A stretch of 6,382 bases of DNA from an uncultured Caryophanales bacterium (GTDB lineage Bacteria; Bacillota_I; Bacilli_A; RF39; UBA660). The DNA is taken from contig CAMYXG010000072.1 of the NCBI GenBank assembly GCA_947303225.1, forward strand, positions 1 to 6,382, written 5' to 3'. The translations under genes and the position numbers were made by a program. Numbering within the stretch: the stretch's first letter is position 1; each line of letters begins with the position of its first letter. Below are positions 1 to 5,341 of the stretch, in pieces. The notes beneath the pieces were generated by a model, which had not been told where the DNA came from, searched no databases, and saw only the letters and a list, made by a program, of their open reading frames with translations.

Positions 1-39
1 TAGAAAGGATCAATCAAATAGATTAACATTTCTATAAGA

Positions 40-1329
40 TTGATTATACGAGGATGGTTATATTTATTATTTGGAGTATCTATTTTAGGAATAACTCTAG
101 GATATGCTTATTTAAATACAGAGCTACAAATTAATGGAACTACGAATGTTTCATCTGCTAGTTGGAATGTCTGTTGGGATAACATACAGTTAGGTAGTAA
201 CAATGTTGCAACAGTAACTACACCTGCAACTATCTCTACAGGTAAGACTGAAGTATCCTTTAATGTAGACTTCTCCGAACCAGGAGATACTTATGAGTTT
301 ACTGTTGATGCAGTAAATGATGGATCAATTGATGCGATGATTTCAACTTTTTCTAAAGGAGTATACGCATCTAATGGAACAACACCAAAAACATTACCAG
401 ATTACTTAGAATATACAGTAACTTATAGTGATGGAATAGAGATAGCTAATAAACAATTATTAGAGTCAGGTAAAACAGAAACCTACAAAGTTCGAGTTCA
501 TTACAAAGAAGATATTACCGCAAGTCAACTACCAAGTACAGCTGATAATTATATGTTCAAGTTCAGTGTAACCTATGCTCAAGCAGATGATACAGGAACA
601 AAAGTATCTCATCCTGAATCTTTTGCAGATGATGATTGGTCAACAATTATCAATGCAGTTCAGACAGGAAATACAAGTGCTTATCATGTAGGAGATACAA
701 AGACAGTAGAACTAGGCAATAGTCTAGGTACTCATACCTTAAGAATAGCAAACACAACAACACCAGCAGAGTGTTCAACCGAAGGATTCTCACAAACAGC
801 TTGTGGCTTTGTCTTAGAATTTGCGGATTTTATCACAGCACATAATATGAATTCAACGGCTACGAATGTAGGAGGATGGCCAGCAAGTGAGCTAAGGACT
901 TATGTAAATACAGATATCTATAATGCATTACCAGAAGTAATAAGAAATGCTATAGTTAATACAACAGTTATCTCAGGGCATGGGTCAACTGCAGGAGAGA
1001 CTAATTTTACATCATCTGACAAGTTATATTTATTGTCAACTCATGAAGTGTGGGAAGATGTAGATGGTAATACAAGTAGTGGAATAGATTATAATGATAC
1101 AGCTTATCATAATACAAGACAATTAGATTATTATGCCGGACTAAATGTGACAACATCCAATTATTCAGGAGCAATTAAACAATACAGCGGATCATCCACA
1201 TGGTGGTGGCTGCGTTCGTCTTATTCCAATCTTACTAGCGATTTCCACATTGTGTACAGTAGCGGTTACTGGAATCGCAGCGGTGCTGATGGTACTCGTT
1301 GGGTTTCACCAGCTTTCCGAATTGCATAA
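40..1329 (+). CDS. Membrane-anchored surface protein with C-terminal DUF6273-like domain; candidate DGR target
   Basis: A 429-residue protein read from TTG. Residues about 6-24 form one hydrophobic segment (WLYLLFGVSILGITLGYAYL), a signal peptide or signal anchor. Residues about 25-182 are Thr/Ser/Asn-rich and beta-like, loosely recalling secreted TasA/camelysin-type sandwiches (inference). Residues about 200-429 match my recollection of DUF6273: GTHTLRIANTTTPAEC, an NVGGWPASELRTYVN stretch, SSDKLYLLSTHEVW, WWWLRSS at 388-394 and SPAFRIA at the end. C245 and C255 could pair. No LPXTG sorting motif is visible, so anchoring would be by the N-terminal segment. The likely role is an extracellular binding or display protein; its ligand is unknown. 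The 3' end (1201-1326) has alien composition and looks like a DGR variable region. The start is uncertain: an in-frame TAG at 19-21 blocks extension, no ATG is available, and the SD-like AGAAAGGA at 2-9 lies about 30 bases before the TTG. The 5' end may be frameshifted or may use a rare start codon. Confidence 0.8.
   Translation: MIIRGWLYLLFGVSILGITLGYAYLNTELQINGTTNVSSASWNVCWDNIQLGSNNVATVTTPATISTGKTEVSFNVDFSEPGDTYEFTVDAVNDGSIDAMISTFSKGVYASNGTTPKTLPDYLEYTVTYSDGIEIANKQLLESGKTETYKVRVHYKEDITASQLPSTADNYMFKFSVTYAQADDTGTKVSHPESFADDDWSTIINAVQTGNTSAYHVGDTKTVELGNSLGTHTLRIANTTTPAECSTEGFSQTACGFVLEFADFITAHNMNSTATNVGGWPASELRTYVNTDIYNALPEVIRNAIVNTTVISGHGSTAGETNFTSSDKLYLLSTHEVWEDVDGNTSSGIDYNDTAYHNTRQLDYYAGLNVTTSNYSGAIKQYSGSSTWWWLRSSYSNLTSDFHIVYSSGYWNRSGADGTRWVSPAFRIA
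1201..1326 (+). other. Candidate diversity-generating retroelement variable region (VR)
   Basis: This is the last 42 sense codons of the surface protein, residues 388-429. By hand count it is 62/126 GC with 22 adenines, whereas the 120 bases before it have 39 G/C and 50 A. In codons 388-422 none ends in A. From 394 to 420, 25 of 27 codons end in C or T; the exceptions are GTG (V405) and TGG (W411). DGR template repeats are rich in AAY codons whose adenines are randomised in the VR copy, leaving A-poor NNY codons, which is what is seen. Residues that look invariant (WWWLRS, F402, V405, G409, SPAFRI) alternate with freely chosen ones such as YSNLTSD, YSS and YWNRSGADGTR. VRs typically sit at the 3' end of a gene encoding a C-type-lectin or similar fold, as here. 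The A-unaffected stretch at about 1300-1326 is where the initiation-of-mutagenic-homing sequence would lie. Confidence 0.72.
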
Positions 1330-1393
1330 AAGTGTAAAATAATGTAAATCAAATAGATAAAGAAAAAAGAGAGAGAAGTAGTAAACCATCCGA

Positions 1394-1458
1394 CTTTTGA
1401 TATTTTGGAGTAGGCCAGCTCCGAATCTGAGATTCGGACGGACCCAAAATATCAAAAG
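1394..1458. repeat. Nested inverted repeat (15-bp outer stem, 8-bp inner hairpin)
   Basis: The outer arms CTTTTGATATTTTGG (1394-1408) and CCAAAATATCAAAAG (1444-1458) are perfectly complementary over 15 bp. Within the enclosed 35 bases, TCCGAATC (1420-1427) and GATTCGGA (1431-1438) form a perfect 8-bp hairpin with loop TGA. The whole can form a DNA cruciform or a long RNA stem with an asymmetric internal loop. No T-run follows 1458, so it is not a standard terminator. It starts 68 bases after the candidate VR. A hairpin downstream of the VR is needed for target recognition in the Bordetella phage BPP-1 DGR, but there it sits only a few bases from the homing site, so equivalence is speculative. 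Confidence 0.85.
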
Positions 1459-1467
1459 CAAGATAAT

Positions 1468-1486
1468 GTCCGAACGAAGTGAGGAC
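1468..1486. repeat. Small hairpin GTCC...GGAC
   Basis: GTCC (1468-1471) and GGAC (1483-1486) flank the 11-base loop GAACGAAGTGA. The stem alone is weak. GTCCGAA (1468-1474) is also the perfect complement of TTCGGAC (1433-1439) in the inner hairpin upstream, so it could pair there instead. Confidence 0.4.
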
Positions 1487-1599
1487 TCTTGAAAAAGTGA
1501 AATTTGTATAGAATTTTGAAATTGAAGAGAATAAGTTCCTGCTTTTTTAAAATCTATTTAGTAGATATTTGAAAAGGTGTTAGGAATTTGGATGAATTT

Positions 1600-1634
1600 G
1601 AGAAAAGTAGAGTTTTACTTTTCTCTTTTTGTTT
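1600..1634 (+). terminator. Intrinsic terminator after the surface-protein gene
   Basis: Arms GAGAAAAGTA (1600-1609) and TACTTTTCTC (1616-1625) form a perfect 10-bp stem around loop GAGTTT, followed directly by TTTTTGTTT (1626-1634). It separates the surface-protein transcript from the nuclease-family gene. Confidence 0.8.
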
Positions 1635-1642
1635 GATATAAA
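1614..1642 (+). promoter_or_regulatory. Possible promoter for the Rpn-family gene
   Basis: TTTACT (1614-1619) and TATAAA (1637-1642) are 17 bases apart, a plausible but imperfect sigma-A-type pair. The -35 falls inside the right arm of the preceding terminator. It is offered mainly because the gene lies between two terminators and needs its own promoter. Confidence 0.3.
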
Positions 1643-1684
1643 GGGATTACTTCATGAAGAAAATTATTAATAAGGGGGAATTAC

Positions 1685-2575
1685 ATGGAAGAAGAACATA
1701 AAATATATACTTGTAAAAATGATAGAGTATTTAAAGAAATATTTATGAAGGAAGAGAATAAAGACTTATTAATTACTTTATTAGAAAGTATTTTAGATAT
1801 TAAAATAAAAGAATTAACATATTTAAACTTAGAGAAGAATGAAGATAATATAAAAGTAAGAAGAAAACATTTTGATCTACATGTAAAAACAGAAAAAGAG
1901 AATATTCAAATTGAAGTAAATTCTCAAATGAGTGATTATGTTAGACCAAGAAATGCTGCGTTTTTATTTGATACGTATTCTCATAATGTAAAAGTCGGAG
2001 GAGATTATAATGAAGAGATTATGATTATTCAAATTAATTTTACATATGGACTTGGAGAAGATTCTAAATACTATCATAAAAAAGAAGATGATATGATTAA
2101 TATCTATCGATTTGTCAATGATAAATGTAAACCATTTATTCATAATATTGTTTTATATGAGTTTAATATGGATTATTTTAAAAAGATATGGTACTCTATG
2201 AGTGAAAAAGAAAAAAAGAAGTATCGATACTTAATGATGATGGATTTAAAACCAGAAGAATTAAAAGATATTTCTGTGAAAGATAGGGTGGTTAAAAAGT
2301 ATATGGATGAATTAGAAAGAGTAAATGAAGATCCAGAATTTAGAGAGTTTATCAGTGCAGAAGAAGACAATCGAAAGATAGAGAATAGCTTAAAGAAACA
2401 ATATATGAGAGAAGCACGAGAAGAAGGACTAGCGGAAGGAAGAGCAGAGGGAAGAGCAGAGGGAATACAATCTGAAAGATTAGAAAATGCTCGTAAGATG
2501 AAAGAAAAGAATATTTCTATTTCTGATATATGTGATATTACAGGTTTAAGTATAGAAGAGATAGATAAATTATAG
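1685..2575 (+). CDS. Rpn-family / PD-(D/E)XK nuclease-family protein
   Basis: This 296-residue protein resembles the Rpn (recombination-promoting nuclease, 'PD-(D/E)XK nuclease family transposase') group common in Bacillota. It opens with NDRVFKEIF (12-20), the usual 'D..FK..F' start. The presumed nuclease core follows: D64 in HFDLHV and E77 in IQIEVNSQ, then YVRPRNAAFLFDTYSHNVKVGGDY (85-108, key residues R87, R89, Y98 and G105). A charged region leads to a Gly/Glu repeat, EGLAEGRAEGRAEG (247-260), and a short helical C-terminus, ISDICDITGLSIEEIDKL. The third core position reads N79 (E-V-N) where E-x-Q/K is usual, so catalytic competence is uncertain. Known members act as DNA endonucleases and promote recA-independent recombination, and the family is often multicopy. 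The start ATG is supported by AGGGGG at 1673-1678, 6 bases upstream. The gene is a monocistron between terminators at 1600-1634 and 2576-2600, with no obvious functional link to its neighbours. Confidence 0.85.
   Translation: MEEEHKIYTCKNDRVFKEIFMKEENKDLLITLLESILDIKIKELTYLNLEKNEDNIKVRRKHFDLHVKTEKENIQIEVNSQMSDYVRPRNAAFLFDTYSHNVKVGGDYNEEIMIIQINFTYGLGEDSKYYHKKEDDMINIYRFVNDKCKPFIHNIVLYEFNMDYFKKIWYSMSEKEKKKYRYLMMMDLKPEELKDISVKDRVVKKYMDELERVNEDPEFREFISAEEDNRKIENSLKKQYMREAREEGLAEGRAEGRAEGIQSERLENARKMKEKNISISDICDITGLSIEEIDKL
2438..2465 (+). repeat. 12-bp in-frame tandem repeat
   Basis: GGAAGAGCAGAG occurs at 2438-2449 and 2450-2461, with the first four bases repeated again at 2462-2465. It encodes the GRAE units of the Rpn-family protein. 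Copy number could change by slippage in steps of four codons without a frameshift. Confidence 0.85.
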
Positions 2576-2600
2576 AAAACATCAACTATGATGTTTTTTC
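2576..2600 (+). terminator. Intrinsic terminator after the Rpn-family gene
   Basis: AAAACATCA (2576-2584) and TGATGTTTT (2589-2597) form a 9-bp stem with loop ACTA. The T-run spans 2594-2599. The left arm begins immediately after the TAG stop codon. Confidence 0.72.
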
Positions 2601-2634
2601 CTTATAGTTGCGAAAAACAAATTTTACTTATTTG

Positions 2635-2643
2635 TGTTATAAT
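2635..2643 (+). promoter_or_regulatory. Extended -10 promoter for the membrane ligase/polymerase gene
   Basis: TGTTATAAT is a consensus extended -10 (TGn + TATAAT at 2638-2643). No good -35 lies at the usual distance; TTGCGA at 2608-2613 is 24 bases away. Transcription would start near 2650, placing AAGGAG (2650-2655) almost at the 5' end of the mRNA and leaving a leader of only about 11 bases. Confidence 0.55.
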
Positions 2644-2660
2644 AGGTTTAAGGAGTGCTT

Positions 2661-4271
2661 ATGGAAAATTATAAAAAGAAAGACATTAATATCTTAATCA
2701 GTATTTTTATTATATTAAGTCCAATATTAGATGTATTAACAGGGTTAAATGTTCATTACTTATCCATTCCTCTAACAATGGGTATGGTTATAAGAATGTT
2801 ATTTTTATTTATATTATTTCTAATTGTATTGTTTTATTATCATAAATCAAAAGTAATAATACTATATCTAATAGTTGGAATATTTATGATATTTCATCTA
2901 TTGGGAAATAATGTATTTAAAACAAATCCATCGAATTGGCAAGAAATACAAAATATTATAAAAACATTTTATTTTCCTTTATTATTAGGAACCATTTATT
3001 CAATAAAAGAAGATATTCGTATTAGTAATTTAACATTATTTAAATTATTATTTTTATATTTAATCTTTATTTTTGTACCATTATTACTAGGAATAGGATA
3101 TCAAAGCTATAGAGTAACGAAAGCAGGTACTTTAGGTTTTTATAATTCAGCAAATGAAATAAGTGGTATTATTTCTATACTAACTCCTGTGATGTTTATT
3201 ATATTAAAAACATCAAAAAAAATCATTCCAAAATTAATTCTAATGATTATGTATTTAACAACGATCTTAATGATGGGAACAAAAACTCCTTTATTAACAT
3301 TATGCCTAATAACAGGAGCAACCTTACTATATTTCTGGATAAAATGGCTGAAGCAAAAAGAAATCAAAAAAATAGTATTTTCAATTATAGTAGTATTATT
3401 TAGTATTATAGGACTTGATATTATTTTACCAAAAACTAATTTCTATAAAAATATTGAAACTCATTTAGATTTCTTAGGAGTAGATAATGTATTTGAAGTA
3501 TTTACAGATAAGAAATTAATGGATCATTTTATTTTTAGTCAAAGAATAACATTTTTACATAAAAAAGCAAATATTTTTCATTCAGCGAATCGCTATCAAA
3601 AGTTCTTTGGAATAGGAATATACCAAAATGGAATAGAAACAAAGTCAATTGAAATGGATTATTTTGATATCTATTATAACTATGGTTTAATAGGATTCTT
3701 TGTATTCTTTGGAATTGTCTTATCCATTTTATATCAAATATTAGTAGAAGAAGAGGAAATATCTTTTAAAAGATATATGACTAGAATCAGTCTATTATTA
3801 ATTATTTTATTATCTCTCTTAACAGGACATATTCTAACCGCACCATCTGTTAGTATCATAGTATGTATCATTGTATTATCTTTAAATGATCAAAGGAAAA
3901 AAAGAATCTTTATAACAGGAAAAGAATTAGTAGAAAAAGATGATTACTTGATTGAAAATTTAAATCAAAATAATATAAATAGTACAATTATATTAGAAGA
4001 TAAAATTCCAAAAAATAAAATATCATTCTTATTCTTTAAAATCATTAATTATGATAATTATGATATCAGTTTTTATCTTCATAACAAAGAAGAATTAGGA
4101 AAAGAATTAGTAGAATTTACATCCTCTAAAAAAGGAATTGTAGTAAATCGAATGAAACAAGAATATGAGAACTATGATTGGATTATTTGTAGGGAAAAAA
4201 GAAAGATACATCTAAAAAAAATACTATATTACGATGATAAGAGTATTCTAAAAAAAATGGAAATTACATAA
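2661..4271 (+). CDS. O-antigen ligase/polymerase-like polytopic membrane protein with cytosolic tail
   Basis: A 536-residue membrane protein of the O-antigen ligase-like / Wzy-type class, which joins or polymerises lipid-linked glycan units on the outer face of the membrane. About 10-12 hydrophobic segments are visible, roughly 10-28, 36-60, 65-82, 97-115, 124-145, 165-183, 188-205, 207-229, 238-256, 342-363 and 374-408. Family-like features are GFYNSANEISG (159-169) and a large loop (257-341) with SQR (293-295), FFGIGIYQNG (315-324) and EMDYFDIYYNYGLIGF (331-346). Residues 410-536 are hydrophilic and presumably cytosolic, an unusual extension discussed under findings. ATG at 2661 is preferred over the in-frame GTG at 2655 because AAGGAG (2650-2655) is spaced 5 bases from the ATG and overlaps the GTG. 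The gene is a monocistron ending at the terminator at 4380-4402. The downstream glycosyltransferase and rhamnose-synthesis genes support a role in a surface polysaccharide. Ligase and polymerase cannot be told apart from sequence alone. Confidence 0.8.
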   Translation: MENYKKKDINILISIFIILSPILDVLTGLNVHYLSIPLTMGMVIRMLFLFILFLIVLFYYHKSKVIILYLIVGIFMIFHLLGNNVFKTNPSNWQEIQNIIKTFYFPLLLGTIYSIKEDIRISNLTLFKLLFLYLIFIFVPLLLGIGYQSYRVTKAGTLGFYNSANEISGIISILTPVMFIILKTSKKIIPKLILMIMYLTTILMMGTKTPLLTLCLITGATLLYFWIKWLKQKEIKKIVFSIIVVLFSIIGLDIILPKTNFYKNIETHLDFLGVDNVFEVFTDKKLMDHFIFSQRITFLHKKANIFHSANRYQKFFGIGIYQNGIETKSIEMDYFDIYYNYGLIGFFVFFGIVLSILYQILVEEEEISFKRYMTRISLLLIILLSLLTGHILTAPSVSIIVCIIVLSLNDQRKKRIFITGKELVEKDDYLIENLNQNNINSTIILEDKIPKNKISFLFFKIINYDNYDISFYLHNKEELGKELVEFTSSKKGIVVNRMKQEYENYDWIICREKRKIHLKKILYYDDKSILKKMEIT

Positions 4272-4379
4272 AAAAGAAATAAATGAAGTATTATAATTTG
4301 TTTTGAAATGATTAATATAGTTAATAGAATAAGAATAGGAAATATATCAGTAAAAAATAAAAATAGAAACGAATGACAG

Positions 4380-4402
4380 AAAGAAACATTTGTTTCTTTT
4401 TT
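4380..4402 (+). terminator. Intrinsic terminator after the ligase/polymerase gene
   Basis: AAAGAAAC (4380-4387) and GTTTCTTT (4392-4399) form an 8-bp stem with loop ATTT, running into a T-tract to 4402. The 108 bases between the stop codon and this hairpin are A/T-rich with nothing recognisable. Confidence 0.75.
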
Positions 4403-4429
4403 AATATTACTTTTGAAATAAAAATTCTG

Positions 4430-4458
4430 TTGTTTATTATGTAAAAAAAGAGTATAAT
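4430..4458 (+). promoter_or_regulatory. Promoter of the rhamnose/glycosyltransferase operon
   Basis: TTGTTT (4430-4435) and TATAAT (4453-4458) are separated by exactly 17 bases. This is a strong sigma-A-type promoter lying just after a terminator. Transcription would start near 4465. Confidence 0.75.
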
Positions 4459-4485
4459 AAAGGAGATGAAAGCGAGAATGTATAT

Positions 4486-5340
4486 ATGCAAAAGAAACTA
4501 GGAATGGTAATTGTAAACTATAACGATTTTAATATGACAAGTCGCTTACTAAACAATGTAAGGGACTACAAATGTCTAGATTTGATTGTCGTAGTAGATA
4601 ACAATTCATCAGATGATTCTTTTGAAAAGTTGAAAGAGTTTGAAAGTAACCGAATCACTATAATTAAAAATAGGTTTAGACAATACTCTTCGGGGTTAAA
4701 TGTCGGTGCTAAATACTTAATTAAAAAAGTAGGAAAATGTAATATTATATTTTCCAACTCAGATATCATCATTAAAGGTGAGGAAGACTTAAAAAAACTT
4801 TCATCAAATATAAATTCGGATATTGTAGTAGTAGGACCAACAGTAGATGAGCATGGTACACTAAATAGGGGATGGCACTTACCTAGTACCAATCAGGAAA
4901 TACTATTTAATATCCCGCTTTTAAGCCGGTATTTTAAACAAAAATATCTACCATATAAAGAAGAAGATTATAAGAAAGATAAGACAATTGTAGATGTAGT
5001 ATCAGGATGCTTTTTCGTGGTAGATAGTACATTTCTCATGGATAATGATTATTTTGACGAAACAACATTTTTATACTATGAAGAACAAATTTTCGCTATG
5101 AAAGTAAAAGAAAAAAAGAAAAAAGAATTAGTAGATAATACAATAACCATTATTCATGATCATTCTGTATCGATTGATAAGAGTATCAAAAGAGTAAAAA
5201 AGCAGAAAATATTAAAGACAAGTCAACGATACTTTGCTAAAAAATATCTAAAAGCGAATCAATTTCAAATGGCACTCTTATATATAACGGATTATTGTTA
5301 TAGAGGATTATTATATATTAGATGCCTAGTAGGGAGGTAA
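4486..5340 (+). CDS. GT2-family glycosyltransferase, rhamnosyltransferase-like
   Basis: A 284-residue GT-A-fold, family 2 glycosyltransferase that would transfer a sugar from a nucleotide donor to a growing lipid-linked glycan at the inner membrane face. The N-terminus reads GMVIVNYNDF (6-15), followed by IVVVDNNSSDDSF (34-46) for nucleotide binding. SNSD (90-93) occupies the DxD position. SGCFFV (173-178) and FDETTFLYYEEQ (190-201) carry the expected acceptor/catalytic acidic residues, then HDHS (224-227). This layout is typical of bacterial rhamnosyltransferases, and the immediate downstream rfbA and rfbC genes support rhamnose as the donor sugar (inference). A hydrophobic stretch near the C-terminus (about 262-278) may contact the membrane. 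ATG 4486 is the only reasonable in-frame start, but its SD is poor: AGGAG (4461-4465) lies 20 bases away. The stop codon overlaps the rfbA ribosome-binding context, implying translational coupling. Confidence 0.88.
   Translation: MQKKLGMVIVNYNDFNMTSRLLNNVRDYKCLDLIVVVDNNSSDDSFEKLKEFESNRITIIKNRFRQYSSGLNVGAKYLIKKVGKCNIIFSNSDIIIKGEEDLKKLSSNINSDIVVVGPTVDEHGTLNRGWHLPSTNQEILFNIPLLSRYFKQKYLPYKEEDYKKDKTIVDVVSGCFFVVDSTFLMDNDYFDETTFLYYEEQIFAMKVKEKKKKELVDNTITIIHDHSVSIDKSIKRVKKQKILKTSQRYFAKKYLKANQFQMALLYITDYCYRGLLYIRCLVGR
5331..5337 (+). promoter_or_regulatory. Ribosome-binding site of rfbA inside the upstream gene
   Basis: AGGGAGG occupies the last codons of the glycosyltransferase gene, 4 bases before the rfbA ATG at 5342. 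Only one base separates the upstream stop codon from that ATG. Ribosomes finishing the first gene would be positioned to start the second. Confidence 0.8.
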
Positions 5341-5341
5341 C

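Larger units (their letters stand above)
1330..1599 (+). other. Long untranslated 3' region of the surface-protein gene
   Basis: The gene-free stretch from 1330 to 1684 holds four items: the nested inverted repeat at 1394-1458, a small hairpin at 1468-1486, a terminator at 1600-1634, and a possible promoter and SD for the next gene. I see no convincing coding potential. Its central part (about 1386-1490) is richer in G and C than the A/T-rich flanks at 1330-1385 and 1490-1600. It would be transcribed as a roughly 270-base 3' UTR unless an unseen promoter makes it a separate small RNA. Confidence 0.55.

Noticed and set aside
54..134. ATG at 54 as start of the surface-protein gene
   Set aside because: It is out of frame with the long ORF and reaches a stop within about 27 codons.
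1394..1458. Inverted repeat as an intrinsic terminator
   Set aside because: There is no T-run after either arm on the + strand, and a proper terminator lies at 1600-1634.
1394..1486. IS200/IS605-type subterminal hairpin or insertion-sequence end
   Set aside because: There is no transposase or TnpB in the window and no matching second end. It is possible in principle but unsupported.
1330..1684. Template repeat or a DGR template RNA in the gap after the VR
   Set aside because: I found no stretch resembling 1201-1326 here, in particular no TGG-rich start or SPAFRI-encoding end.
2173..2370. 65-codon minus-strand open frame
   Set aside because: It lies wholly inside the Rpn-family gene, is low-complexity Ser/Phe-rich in translation and has no family resemblance. 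It is a shadow of the real gene.
2438..2465. CRISPR-like repeat
   Set aside because: It is only two adjacent 12-bp copies without spacers, coding in frame for a Gly/Glu repeat typical of the family.
2655..2660. GTG at 2655 as start of the ligase/polymerase gene
   Set aside because: It overlaps the Shine-Dalgarno itself; ATG at 2661 has correct spacing.
3140..3367. 75-codon minus-strand open frame
   Set aside because: It is antisense to the membrane protein gene, Ile-rich from reversed A/T codons, and has no recognisable domain.
4566..4892. 108-codon minus-strand open frame
   Set aside because: It is antisense to the well-supported GT2 gene. Its length is explained by the codon bias of the sense strand.
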